DNA of 64,000 nucleotides from Paratinospora sagittata (GCA_035771175.1 CM069611.1:18177366-18241365), one strand, 5' to 3'. Positions 25,939-37,434 are shown, counted from the stretch's first letter. The notes: generated by a model from the sequence alone, not told the origin. Numbers and translations: made by a program.

Positions 25939-26450
25939 ATGTCTAAAAACAACACAGACAGGAGTAATGAGTCATACACTCCATGGTTTGCTTGAACCAG
26001 TGGAGACTCCTTCAAACTCTAAAGCAAACCATAACTTTTTTGTATCACCAACTCCCTCACCTCAGCGGCAGTGATCCTTATCACCTGAGCGCGTATGGAT
26101 TTATCGTAACAATATTGCCCGAAACAATCATGTGCCCTCATCCTGCAAGACCTCCTACCAAAATTGTCAGGCGACCGAATTAGGGCAACTGCACGAAAAA
26201 GCATTCTATCGCTCAACCTACCCCCCTGAAACACTGTAACTTGCAGTGCCCTACACCACCTTTTGTTAGGAAAATGTCAAAACCTTCTGAGGACGAACCC
26301 GATTCTATTTGCTTCCCATTGTTTGATGATATTGAGGATTACACTGGCCACAGTATTATTCAGCGACCTTACCAGCATTTTCCTAACCTTGTGAATGATG
26401 ACAAAGGCAGTAAATCTCATGAAGACAACAATCATCACTACATGGACTGA
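25939..26450 (+). pseudogene. ORF3, copy B
   Basis: ATG 25939 directly follows CATGCAG, an acceptor-like AG after a T-rich stretch and a GACTAATC branch-like motif. The reading frame is broken by stops and a shift in the first half. The acidic second half (PSEDEPDSICF, then DDKGSKSHEDNNHHYMD) is well kept and stops at 26448-26450, 20 nt before the polypurine tract. Confidence 0.6.
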
Positions 26451-26486
26451 AATTTTGAGGGCAAAATTCTCTTAAGGGGGGTAGAG

Positions 26487-28600
26487 TGTAATACCCTTAA
26501 ATTACACAAAAAAAAAATTGAATTTCGGGCACTGCTCGAACGTTCGAGCAACCCTTTTCCTATAAAAAGAACCCATTTTTGCATTTTCACACAACTCTCC
26601 TATCTCTCTCTTGCTCTCCTTGTTGGTTCATCACTCTCTTTGTGATTTTCTCTCTCCTCTTTTTGAGAAACTCTCTTCGTGGTGCAAGACAGTTCTGCTC
26701 GGGAGGAGGCGCCAGTTCTAGAAGGAGGTTTTATCTGAAGGTGGTGAACGAAACATAGGTTTGCATGTCTTATGACTTTTATTAAAGTTTTCATTCATTT
26801 ATCATTATGTTTTTATTCATTTACACTGCATTATTGCGTATAATGTTCATACCTGTCATACTTATGCCTGTATACTTGGAGTTCATGTATTACACTGTTA
26901 CTACGCCGGATCAGTGGTCAATCTGACTCAATCAGACTTAGTCTTGTCCTCAGTAACTTTGAATAGTGAACGGAAGGCAGCTTGCTGCTCTAGAAGATTG
27001 GCATTTAAACAGACCTTTGTTCATGATTTTATCGTAAGTGCACGACAATCAAGTTATAACATACCGATTGTGAGTCGGGTTGTCATGTCCACTGGGAATT
27101 GTTACCTTATCCACTTCCATTTCACGAGTTTAAAACTTTATCTACATAATCAAATGGAGATATTAAATGAATTAAAGTGCTAGAAATTAAATGAAACTAA
27201 AGAAATTTAAAGTAAGGAAAATTCAATTATGGAATGGATCTAGAGAATTGTCTTCACTTAGTTGCAAATCAGAATTAATTGGAATCATTCATTGTTAAAT
27301 TCATTTTTCAAATTTATAAATCAAATCCAATGGTCATCAATCCCCTCTCTCGAGTGCTGGATTGAAATCTATAATTGAAATTGGATCTCGATCTCTCGAT
27401 AAAGATCCCTTTCTCAATATGTTCTAAACTCTAAGGATCTTTAAATGATCTCATAAAATCCTATAATCTCTCGATCCTATAGAAATTTCATGTCACAATT
27501 ATCATTTTCCAACCTAAAGAACCCTCTCTCGAGTGCCGCCCCTTAGATCTAGGTTCATTCAATTCATGATCAGTAAATTAAAAGCATTAAATACAAAAAA
27601 TCATGAACAAACCATAGAAAATTGCATTAACATTGAAATAAATCCACAATCAATCCATCAAAAACAACTAAGATCCATCTATTCTCTAGAATTCAAATTT
27701 AGTTCATAGCTTGGAGAAGAAAATACAAAATGAGATAGAAAACATCAAAATCCTCTATAAAATGTGCTAGAAATACTATAGATCTTTGATCCGCCTCACT
27801 TCTGAAGCCAAGCTCCGTTTCCACAGCAACCCGGCCATCTTCCTTCCTTCTCTAGTGGATTCCCCCCGAAAAACCCTAAAAAATGATATATAATTTGTCT
27901 TACTTCGCATAAGATTTGAATTGCCGAAATTGCCCAAATACAAAGATGAAGAATCTGGAATTTCGCAGTAGCGTTGCAGTGCTCGAGGGGGTAGCGCTGC
28001 AGCGCTCGAGGCTCACTTAAAACACTGATTTTCAGTATTTTGGGTGCTGTAGCGCCCAGAACAGTATTTCCCCCCTTTTTTCTCTTGTTCAACCTTCATT
28101 CTTGCGCACTTCCTTGTATACTTATCACACATGTTCTTGGTTACTTTTCTTCATCGTTTTAACCTCGTTTCACCACACTTTAAAGCTCTTATTCACCTAC
28201 AAAACATCACACAAAGGCAAGTAAACTCATCATACTAATCACATGCTAAAACTCGGTATGCAACTATGTACTAAAAGTGCAACGTGAAACGTAATAACAT
28301 GAAAATGGCACTAATAATTTTTGAAAAAATTCCTAAAAATCATATTTATTTTCATAAACTAACCTAATGCATTTTATTCATGAAAACCACTAAAACTAAC
28401 CTAAAAAACTCATAAAAATACTAAAATGAACAGAAGACACAAAATATGCAAAATATGCCAAAAACACCTAAAAATTGGGAAAATGCTTCTAAAAACCTAA
28501 TAAAAATCCTACAAATTGCTATATATTGAACTCAACTTATCAACCTCGTGTCCCACCTCTCAACTGGAGACTGGTCTGGTTGGTCTTATCTGAAAGCTAT
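26487..28600 (+). mobile_element. 3' LTR of copy B, split by a solo LTR and truncated
   Basis: LTR part 1 is 26487-27017, starting TGTAATACC after polypurine tract CTCTTAAGGGGGG. A 1525-bp insertion follows (27018-28542), and the LTR resumes with CTCGTGTCCCACC at 28546, ending at GAAAGCTAT (28600), where an inverted LTR begins. The 5' end has a perfect 16-bp palindrome GCTCGAACGTTCGAGC (26534-26549) and a TATAAAAA box at 26561. Confidence 0.85.
27018..28542 (-). mobile_element. Solo LTR of the second family, inserted in the copy B LTR
   Basis: 1525 bp, TG…CA ends, flanked by a near-perfect 5-bp target duplication (ACCTT at 27013, ACCTC at 28543). It splits a Tekay-like LTR cleanly, so both ends are well defined. 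On the minus strand it matches 4355-5899. It contains CCCTCTCTCGAGTGC motifs and GC-rich GTAGCGCTGCAGCGC-type repeats (about 27970-28060), and no coding region. Confidence 0.8.
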
Positions 28601-28840
28601 TGTCACACCCCGCCTGGACGCGCCTAAACTGGTGGGACACTTACGGACGGAGCGCGAATGCATTATAACAATAGCTGAGTGTGCGGAAGCACGTTTAAGT
28701 ACAAGTCTGATTTTATTAATTTCAGAATATAATTGTACATGAAATAATTAAGGGAACATTCTCCCAAAATCCCCAATGAATAATACAAAGGGTACAAAAT
28801 ATGGGCCCAAAAACCTGCACTTAGTCCACCCTAATCTCTT
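28601..28840 (-). mobile_element. Inverted Tekay-like LTR 3' end fragment
   Basis: Begins TGTCACACCCCGCC, the reversed LTR end, and matches the last 240 bp of the LTR. It then stops abruptly in unrelated sequence. Confidence 0.8.
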
Positions 28841-29107
28841 AAAAGAAACTAAAAACTCGGTTAAAGATTTAGTTTTTTTATGAACTCGATCAAGACAAAA
28901 ATATTTAACAAAGTAGAAAATCTAGAAACTCGTTCATGAAGATTTAGTTCGATTTCATTTTTACCAACTTGATCATCAATACAAATTGGTTAAGAAAGGA
29001 AAAAAAAAAGGAACAAGAAGAAGATAAAGAAACACTAGAAACTCGATAAAAAATAAGGGTTTTGAGGTGAGATTCGAACTCAAGAACTGTTATACTCGAG
29101 CAAAAAC

Positions 29108-29212
29108 CTGAAGTTCAGTCGGATCGCAAACCCAAATCTGTCCACAATACAACATGGTAAGTTGTTTCTCCTGATTAATCTCATAGCTCAATAATCTTTG
29201 TTTCCTCCAAGA
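29108..29212 (-). pseudogene. Possible TIFY/JAZ-like exon fragment
   Basis: On the minus strand this 105-bp open stretch reads …NQEKQLTMLYCGQIWVCDPT… and ends ELQ exactly before GTTTTTGC, which could be a splice donor. The spacing of Q-L-T-(I/M)-(F/L)-Y-x-G followed by V-C-D-x-T-E-L-Q resembles the TIFY (ZIM) motif of short JAZ-type repressors, which bind NINJA and silence jasmonate responses. The Phe of TIFY is Leu here and the motif is TMLYCG, so it is degenerate. A 16-codon ATG frame (29328-29378) lies upstream but is not clearly the same gene. The rest of any JAZ (Jas motif) is not seen. Resemblance is from memory. Confidence 0.3.
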
Positions 29213-29579
29213 ACAAAATAAAAACTAAAAATCCTCAATATATAACTAAACAAAAAAAAATAAAAAAATCATTGAAATGACAAACTAATTAATAAAAAAA
29301 ATCAAAATATTAATCTTACATGGGAAATTAATGAACAGATGAAGAAGAAGAAGAAGGAGTTGTGATATTCAAAGCCATATGCAATTGTGTAAAAAATATA
29401 AAATTATATGTTATGAAACAATGGATTCTTTCTTTTTTGTTTTTTTTTTTGAAGATGAATTGAAAGTGAAGTTTGGTTTAAGTAGTGAGAAAATCTTTGG
29501 CAAAAGTTTTGAAATTGGTAAGTGAAATGAGCCCTCTCCAACTCTCCTCTTCTTTTTTTTTTCATTTGGAATTTACCCA

Positions 29580-29594
29580 CCTTATATATATGAA
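29580..29594 (-). promoter_or_regulatory. TATA-like box of the possible minus-strand gene
   Basis: ATATATATAAGG on the minus strand, about 205 nt before the ATG at 29378, with a CT-rich stretch between. Consistent with a plant core promoter, but AT-rich DNA gives such boxes by chance. Confidence 0.3.
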
Positions 29595-29773
29595 TTCCCA
29601 CGCGCTCAATTTCTCCCACATTTTTTTCCTTATTTTCTTTTCTCTAACACCATCACCCTTTCCATAAAAATAGAAAAAAAAAACTTACTTTTGATGCAAA
29701 TTAAAGGTCAGGGTCCTCAATTATGATATCCCTTACAATAAAAAGTACTTGATATATTTTTAATAAAAAAAAA

Positions 29774-30212
29774 TGTCACACCCCGTCCGGACTTGTCTAA
29801 ACCGACGAAACATTCATAGGCGGGGCGCGAATGCATTATAACAATAACTGAGTACGCAGGTACACAATTGTGTACAAATTTGATCTCATTAATTTTAGAA
29901 TATATTTTTGTACAAAATATGATTGAGGGAACATCCTCCCAAAATCTCCCTATAATTAACAAGGATTACAAAATGTGGGCCCAAAAACCTCCACCAAGCC
30001 CACCCTAAACTCCTGAGAAAAATCGGATAACAACGGGGTGAGCTATTGCTCAGTGGGTAAAATAGTTCGTGAATATGACAATTAATAAAAGAAACTTCAT
30101 AATCAAATATCAATATACACAACAAAGCATCATAATAAGCACAACATGTATGTATGCATGACACCGTCTCGTAATAGTTCCATGATTGTACGCCGTCCTG
30201 AGTTCATGATTC
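29774..30212 (-). mobile_element. Copy C 3' LTR remnant
   Basis: Starts TGTCACACCCCGTCC and covers about the last 440 bp of the LTR. It joins gag sequence directly near CCTGAGTTCATGATTCTG, so the polypurine tract and most of the LTR were deleted. Confidence 0.8.
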
Positions 30213-31209
30213 TGAAAACCCTGTTGGCCAGGGTTAGATGTTTCTGCCGCTGCCTCATGTTTTTGTTCCCGGGCTGGGAGGAATGGGTTTTGAGTAAAGT
30301 AGGGTTTCTTCTTGTTCCCCTGTTGAGTTCCCTATTGGAAAAACATTGCAGGCTATTTTCCCCTGATCATTCTCTGTTGCAGCTTAGTTTTCTCCTGCTC
30401 AAAGCTCATGGCTTTGTCGACAAGCTCCCTGTAATTCTTGAGATCCAAGATCGACAGGGCTTGTCAGATTTCTGGACGAAGGCCATTATAGAATTCCTTT
30501 GCCTTATCTTGCTCCTTTGAGATGGTGGAGAGAGAGTAGACCAATAATTCCTTGAACCTGACAGTATACTCGCGAATTGTCATGTTGCCTTGGTACAGCT
30601 TAGCTAACTTCTAGCGCCTCACCTCTTCATTGTGCCAGGGAAGTACTCGCCAATGAACAATGACTCAAATTCTTGCCAAGTCATGTCTGTGGTATTGACC
30701 CTTGGGTCTTCCTTCACCGTTATCTACCATGTATTACCTCCACCAACAAGTTGGTAGGAAGCTAGTGGAATTTCTCGAGCCTCGTCGACTCCCATAACCA
30801 TGAGAGCCTTCTTCGACTCATCAAGCCATTTCTGCACTTCATCCGCATCAATGGTGCCAGCAAAGGTAAGGGGTTGTAGCTTCTTATACTTTGTAATCTG
30901 GTCGGTTTGAGTCTCTGACCCAGATCGTGCAGGTGCTTGCACAATGACCACTTGGTTGGCTGCGGTCTCACGGGTGGCCGTTTGAACAGTCATCTTCATC
31001 ACCTCAATGAATCCGGCGAAAAAGTGTTTCATGCCCGGGGGCATGACAAAAGGTGTGGACTAAGGTGGCACTGCCTACCCAGAAGTAGTAGTAGTGTCGG
31101 GTGTGGCCTGCTTTGCCCTTGGAGGCGGCGGTTCCTAATATTGTATCTCAGGAGGTGCCTCCTTTACTGGACAGACCGTGCGTGACCTTCCTCTCTTCCT
31201 GGTTTGCAT
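30213..31209 (-). pseudogene. Gag fragment, copy C
   Basis: ATG at 31207-31209 preceded by CTCCTTGCCAGTGAGAAA, as in other copies. The best stretch (30724-31044) contains AGTIDADEVQKWLDESKKAL and ASYQLVGGGNTW, the conserved N-terminal gag region. Later gag is frameshifted, and it ends before the CCHC knuckle. Confidence 0.85.
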
Positions 31210-31975
31210 TTTCTCACTGGCAAGGAGAAAATAAAACCATGTTTTAGGAACCGTAGCCAAGTATAGTGTTATAATTTTCTCAACAAAAAGTTCGAGAGTT
31301 CTGTAATATAAAACCACCTATTTTTCTAGGTATAGTGTAAGGTTTTGGGTGAGGAATAAAAGAATCTTATGTGCCTCGTATGTTTGGCCATGGTGTAAAA
31401 CAAGGTTAGAGGGTTCATATAATAAGTAAAATTTTTTGAGAGAGTTTCAAATATTTGGTTCTCATTTGTGAACATACATATATTCTTGAAAATTCATACG
31501 AGTCATAAAGGTTCTAACATTTACCTCGGAAAATATCCTAATCTAATGTTCTATCGCATTCTTATGTGTTCAAGCTCTTTTTCTTAGTCTCTTCGACTAG
31601 TATCCAAGTTCGTGTGTCCCATACCACATGAATTTGAAAATAAAGGGTTCAACCAAGTTAAGTTGTATGAACACAGTCTATATAAAACATTGATGGGAGA
31701 GGAGTTCACTAATAGTATCGTCCAAGTTTACTCGTCCCATACGGTGTAAACTTAGTGATAATGTTAGTAATTCAACTTTTCCCAAATGTTTCTTTTCATA
31801 CAAGGTCGTGGGTTTTCTTACTTCCACGTTTTATTTAGTATCTTCCAATTTTATTGTGTCCCATGCCACTCCAAAGTTAGTGATACAAAGAAAAAATTGT
31901 TGTAAATCGGCCCACCAAACATAGTCTCAAACAAAACATTTCATTCATAAAAAGAAAATAGTTACAATGCCAGTA
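31210..31975 (-). repeat. ORF1-gag leader with triple repeat (copy C)
   Basis: Minus-strand version of 7656-8432. Reversed cores read GTCCCATACCAC (about 31616), CGTCCCATACGG (about 31735) and GTCCCATGCCAC (about 31858), again about 120 bp apart. Confidence 0.65.
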
Positions 31976-33028
31976 ATTTTCCTAATTTTCTCGCCTATTA
32001 CTACTCCTCCTAGACCTTCTACTAGCTACAGAATGACTACAAGAAAAACGTTGAGAAGTTGTTTCCTGTTCTTGTATGTTTTGCACACGCGTTATCAAAG
32101 CATTGCGATTCTCCTGCATCCGAGCAAAACTAGATACTATCACATTTAACTGGTCAAATGGGTTAGCCTGTTATGCCATAGATGGTTGGTTGGTTGGTTG
32201 GTCGGTTGTCCTATCAATGGATGGTAGATTGGTTGTCCCATAGGTGGAGGGTAAGCTGTAGGCATTGGTGGAAAGTATTGGCCGTATCGGTGTCAAAGAT
32301 TCATCAAAGGTATTGATGTTTGCCTCCCATAACATCCTTATTATCAAAACTCCATAGCCAATGAGCTCCTTATTTGTAGGGTTTTGAATTACCCGTAACA
32401 TTTACTAGATGATAATGTGAGGTAGGGTGACAAAAATTCCATTTTCTAGGCAGTAAACCACAAGAAATTGAGCTATTGTCATAGATCCTCTAGTCACCAT
32501 TTCCGGCAAGATGTTGTCGACTACAATCTTCCCAAGGCAGGCAATGGGTGGTTTAAGGAGATTATTTGGGAGGTGGACGTACGTCATTTGGGTGTACGCC
32601 TTTTCGTTGAGGAAATTGAACAACCGTTCTTTGGATTCCGCGATCTCTGCAACCGTCTGGGGTTCATGTCGATCAATGATCTTGTCTCCTATTGGGATTT
32701 CCATAAGTCGTGATATAGTTTCGACACTGATGGAAATCTTTGCTCCCTTGATCATTGTCTCCAAGACATAGCTGATCCCATTTTCTTGAAGACCCACGTT
32801 TTTCATGGATTCATAAAATGACTTCACCAAGTTGAAGGAGACGTAACCCTCAACTTTTGTTATATTTAACCATCGCAGCTTTGCGAGTTTATCGTGAAGG
32901 ATAGGACGGAGGCGGAGATCTCTCATGTCGATACTTCTCATAGTCATAACCTCCCATTTGGAAAGTTTCGTAAGTCTGGTGGGAATTGGTTCCCGACTAC
33001 TAGAAGTCGTTCCTTCACTTGAGACCGT
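31975..33028 (-). pseudogene. ORF1, copy C
   Basis: Minus strand. The N-terminal domain is open for over 200 codons and includes RWLNITKVEG, NLVKSFYESMK and ISVETISRLMEIPIGDK. The usual ATG is ACG (33026-33028), although an in-frame upstream Met exists at 33115. Two stops fall at III**M (about 32402), and the middle of the gene is deleted so that DESLTPIRP joins the Pro/Tyr-rich part (32171-32330). The basic Ser/Arg tail follows to about 31975. Acceptor-like CTTTCAG lies 8 nt before the start. Confidence 0.65.
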
Positions 33029-33185
33029 TATCTTGCTGAAAGGAAGATAAAACTTGTGAAATACACAAAATATATTCCTAGCATTTTTAAGATTTATGCC
33101 TTGTCCGTTGGACAATATTTTCTATTTTTCTCTTGATGTTTATGTCATCATTGAATCCAAATTTTCCATTAGCAACAAGTTATAT

Positions 33186-33188
33186 ATA

Positions 33189-33254
<66 letters not shown>
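33186..33254. repeat. (TA)n microsatellite in the copy C leader
   Basis: About 30 uninterrupted TA units with TATATAG-type repeats on either side, in the same leader position as in the other copies. Confidence 0.9.
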
Positions 33255-33257
<3 letters not shown>

Positions 33258-33410
33258 TAAACTAAATAAAAACTATATAGTTATCTAGATATATATATTT
33301 AACATAAATCTTAACTATATATAATTCATATATATAATTCTAAAGATATATATATCTAATATAATTTTTCTTCTCCTAATTGATGAACTTGGGCGAGCCG
33401 TAGACCTTTC

Positions 33411-33422
33411 TCTCTGATACCA
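33411..33422 (-). other. Primer-binding site, copy C
   Basis: TCTCTGATACCA, reverse complement of TGGTATCAGAGA: a perfect initiator Met-tRNA-type PBS. Confidence 0.8.
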
Positions 33423-33426
33423 TTAA

Positions 33427-34382
33427 CTATGTATGCATGACACGGCCTCGTAATGCTTCCATAATCATACGTCACCCTGAGTTCACGTACAGATGTCCAT
33501 TCCTAGGTAAACCCAGGTTCTCATTGTACGTCCCTCCCCAAGGTAGTCTCCTTAGATTCACGTACATATGTCCATCCCCAGAAAATCCTGAGTTCTCATT
33601 GTACATCCCTCTCTAAGGAAATATCAAGAATAGTGAGCATTGCTTCTAACTATTTTGTGCATCATGAACCACTTATGTCCCTAGGTGGTGTTTATGTATG
33701 ATGCCAACGCATGAGCAGGTCTGGTCTTTACTAACATTAGACAGGATTTGGTAGCGTCTGGTGATTCTTATCAGGTCAGTATCATCATGTGCAAGGTTAG
33801 GATGTTCAGTATCACTTGTACAAGCTGATAGCTGTCAAATAAGACCAACCAGATCAGTTTCCAGTTGAGAGGTGGGACACGAGATCCACTTAAATACCAG
33901 TCGTCTAGTTCAACACGCTGCCTCCCGTTCACTATTTAAAGTTACTAAGGACAAGTATAGTCTGGTTGAGTTAGATTGACCACAAAATCCGACATAGTAA
34001 TAGTGTAATACATGAACTCCAAATATACAGGCATAAGTATGACAAGTATGAACATTATACGCAATAATGCAGTGTAAATGAATAGTGGACATAATGATAA
34101 ATGAATGTAAACTTTAATAAAATTCATAAGGTATGCAAACTTATGTTTTGTTCCCCACCTTCAGATAAAATCTCCTTCAGAAACTGGCACCTCCTCCCGA
34201 GCGAATCGCTTTGCACCGCGAAGAGAGTCTCAAAGAGAGAAGAGAGAAATCACAAGGAGGGAAAGAGAGAAGAAAGAAGAGTTGGTGTGAAAAATCACAA
34301 GGAGGGCAAGAGAGAAGAAAGAAGGAAAAGGAATGCCTGAACTTAATTTTTTTTTTTTTTTGTGCAAACCTTGGGTATTACA
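33427..34382 (-). mobile_element. Copy C 5' LTR, 3' end missing
   Basis: Covers the first ~950 bp of the LTR, from GTATTACA (reversed start) to CTATGTATGCATGAC. It joins the PBS directly without the normal GTGTGACA end. Confidence 0.82.
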
Positions 34383-34679
34383 AAAAATTAATAAAAAAAT
34401 AATATTAATGATATAAGAGGAAATTTAATATGGTAATTTATTTATTTTTAAGTTTTAAGTTTTCTTTATCCTTTTCATTAAATCCGAAAGGATTAGTCTC
34501 GCCCCAAAGGGGAGGAGGACACCTGCCAAGTGCCAGAAAACTAATACCCAAAAAAAATTAAATTGTAAGTCGTATATTATCAAACAGCAAGGATCACTGG
34601 ATCAAATATGAAAGCGGGGGGGAGGGGGTTAATGCGAGCCACATGTTCAGAGAACCACAAAACCAATGTTTACTACGTG
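34383..34679. other. Spacer, probably continuing 28841-29773
   Basis: Nearly 300 bp of AT-rich sequence unlike the LTR family. If AAAAA is the copy C target duplication, this is the other side of the same pre-insertion site. No gene recognised. Confidence 0.4.
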
Positions 34680-36036
34680 TGTCACACACTGCCCGGACGC
34701 GCCTAAATCGGCAGAACACTAACAAGTGGGGCGCGAATATATTATAACAATAATGAAGTACGCAGGTACACAATTGAGTACAAGTCTGATTTCATTAATT
34801 TCAAAATATATTTTTGTACAAAATATGATTGAAGGAACATCCTCTCAAAATCTCCCTATAATTAATAAGGGTTACAAAATGTGGACTCAAAAACCTCCAC
34901 CCAGTCCACCCCAAACTCCTGAGAAAAATTGGATAACAACGGGGTGAGCTATTTCCCACTGGGTAAAATAGTTCATGAATATCATAATTAATAAAGGAAA
35001 CTTCATAATCAAATATCAATATACACAACATAGCATCATAATCAGTACAACATGTATGTATGAATGACACTGTCTCATAATGGTTTCATGATTGTACGTC
35101 ACCCTGAGTTCACATACAGATGTCCATCCACAGGTAAACCCGAGTTCTCATTGTATGTCCCTCCCCAAGGTCGTCGCCCTAGATTCACGTACGAATGTCC
35201 ATCCCCAAGGAATCCCAAGTTAACATTGTACGTCTCTCTCTAGGAAAATATCAAGAACAATGAGCATTGCTTCTAACTATTTTGTGGATCGTGAACCACT
35301 TACGTCCCTAGGTGATGCTTATGTATGATGTCAATGCATGAGCAAGTCCGGTCTTTACTAACATTAGACAGGATTTGGCAGTTTCTGGAGATTCTTATCA
35401 GGTCACTATCACCACGTGCAAGGTTAGGATATCCAGTACCACTTGTACAAGCAGATAGCTTTCAGATAAGACCAACCAGACCAGTCTCCAGTTGAGAGGT
35501 GGGGCACGAGGTCCACTTAAATACCAATCGTCTAGAGCTGCACGCTGCCTCCCGTTCACTATTTAAAGTTACGGAGGACAAGACTAAGTCTAGTTTAGTC
35601 TGATTGACCACTAATTCGGCATAGTAACAGTGTAATACATGAATTCCAAATATACAGGCATAAGTATAACATGTATGAACATTATACGCAATAATGCAAT
35701 GTAAATGAATAGTAGACATAATGATAAATAAATGTAAACTTTAACAAAATTCATAAGACACACAAACCTATGATTTGTTCCCTACCTTTAGATAGAATCT
35801 CCTTCTCGAACTGGCACTTTCCCCCAAGCAAAACCGCATTGCACCGCGAAGAGAGTCTCAAAAAAAGAAGAGAAAAATCACAAAAAGAGTAAGAGAGAGA
35901 GAGAGAGAGAGAGAGAAAAGATTGGTGCCAAAAATGAATTGGGGGGGTCCTTATATAGGAAAAGGAACGCCCGAACGTTCGAGCAATGCCCGAAGTTCAA
36001 TTGTTTTTTTTTTTTTTTTAAACCTGGGATATTACA
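34680..36036 (-). mobile_element. Complete inverted Tekay-like LTR
   Basis: 1357 bp from TGTCACAC to ATATTACA with all internal landmarks: repeat block about 35090-35250, GA-rich microsatellite 35888-35918, TATA-like box near 35953, and a near-palindrome GCCCGAACGTTCGAGC at 35969. No polypurine tract, PBS or clear target duplication is next to it, so a simple solo LTR is not proven. Confidence 0.82.
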
Positions 36037-36166
36037 ATAAATGTGTGATGAACGTCAACCTCAACTACTTGATATATAATATGGTTAGCCACAAATGGAT
36101 AGGGGGCATGTATAATTTATATCTTTATATAAAATCGAGATACATTTGCATTAAAAAGGAGAATAC
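36037..36166. other. Short spacer between inverted LTRs
   Basis: 130 bp of AT-rich unique sequence with no feature recognised. Confidence 0.4.
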
Positions 36167-37434
36167 TGTCACACCCCGCCCAGACGAGCCTAAACCGGCA
36201 GGACACTCACAGGCGGGGCACAAATGCATTATAACAGTTATCGAGTGCGTAGATACATAATTCAAGTACAAGTCTATTTTTGTTCATTTTAAAATGTATT
36301 TTTGTACGGAATGTAGGTGGTCCAGATACCGCCAATAATGAGAGAACATCCTCCCCAAAAATCTTCCTAACTAATTGAATAAATAAGTAGGGGGTACAAA
36401 ATGAAGGCCCAAAAGCACCTCCGCCCAATCTACCTTAGACTCCTGTAAAATGGTTGGCAACGGGATGAGTTATTGCCCAGTGGGTAAAATAGTTCGTGAA
36501 TATGACAATGAATAAAGAAGACATCATAATCATACATCAGATATACACAACATAACATTATAAACAGTGCAACATAGCTTAATAGGTACCTATACGTAAC
36601 ACCATCTCGTAATGGCTCTGTGACCGTATATCGCCCTAGGTTCACTTACAAATGTTCATCTCCAGGTAATCCTAGGTTCACATTGTACGTCCATCTCTAA
36701 GGGAAACATCAAAAATAGTGGGCATAATTGCACCAGTAAATAATTTATAGATCAAAGACCACTTACGTCCCTAGGTGGTTCTTATTTTATGTCTGATGAC
36801 CATGCATGTGCGGGTTCGGTCCTTACTTACTTTAGGCAAGACTTGGCAGCATCTGGTGATACTTATCAGGGTCAACATCACCGCGTGCATTGTTAAGATG
36901 TCTAGTATCACCTATACAAGCAAACAACTTTCAATGGGACCAACCAGACTAGTCCCTAGGTCGAGAGGTGGAAACACAAGGTTTATGCTTAAATACCAAG
37001 TCTTCTAGAGCAGCAAGCCACCTCCCATTCACTATTCAAAGTTACCGAGGACAAGACTAAGTTTGGTTCAGTCAAATTGAGTGCTAATCTGGCGTACTAA
37101 CAATGTAATACATGGACTCCAAATATTAAGGCATAAGCATGACATGTATGAACACTATACATAATAATGTAGCGTAAGTGAATAATAGGCATAATGATAA
37201 ATGAATGAAAGCTTTATGAAAAGTCATAAGATACGCAAACTTATGTTTCGTTCCCACCTTCAAATTGTACTTTTTTTCCAAAACTGGCGCTTCGTCCCGA
37301 GGAGAACAACTTCGTACCACAAAGAGAGTCTCAAAGGAGGAGAGAAAAAATCACAAAAAAAGTGAAGGAAACCAACCCAAAGAGAGAGAGAGGGAAAAAG
37401 TTGTGGTGTGAGAAATGAGGAGGAGGGGAGGAGC
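36167..37434 (-). mobile_element. Inverted LTR with its first ~80 bp deleted
   Basis: Starts TGTCACACCCCGCCC. On the far side it runs from GAGGAGGGGAGGAG straight into CCCCCCCTTAAAAG, the reversed polypurine tract. The deletion apparently joined two G-runs and removed the TGTAATACC start and the TATA region. It is the 3' LTR of an inverted copy. Confidence 0.82.

Larger units (their letters stand above)
28841..29773. other. Non-Tekay segment, possible broken host gene 5' region on the minus strand
   Basis: About 930 bp that no other copy contains. Read on the minus strand it looks like a gene start: a TATATATAAGG box near 29583-29592, a pyrimidine-rich leader, an ATG at 29376-29378, and a TIFY-like stretch downstream at 29108-29212. 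It ends in A-rich sequence at the insertion point of copy C, and probably continues at 34383. Confidence 0.4.
29774..34382 (-). mobile_element. Copy C: internally deleted Tekay-like element on the minus strand
   Basis: Bounded by TGTCACACC (29774) and GTATTACA (34382) and by AAAAA on both sides (29769-29773 and 34383-34387), a possible target duplication. From its 5' end: LTR part 33427-34382 lacking its last ~400 bp, PBS 33411-33422, TA-rich leader, ORF1, triple-repeat leader, gag start, then a jump at about 30212 to the last ~440 bp of an LTR. All of pol and ORF3 are gone. Confidence 0.8.

Noticed and set aside
34680..36036. Solo LTR with clear target duplication
   Set aside because: Flanks ACGTG and AATAA do not match, so a clean solo LTR insertion cannot be claimed.
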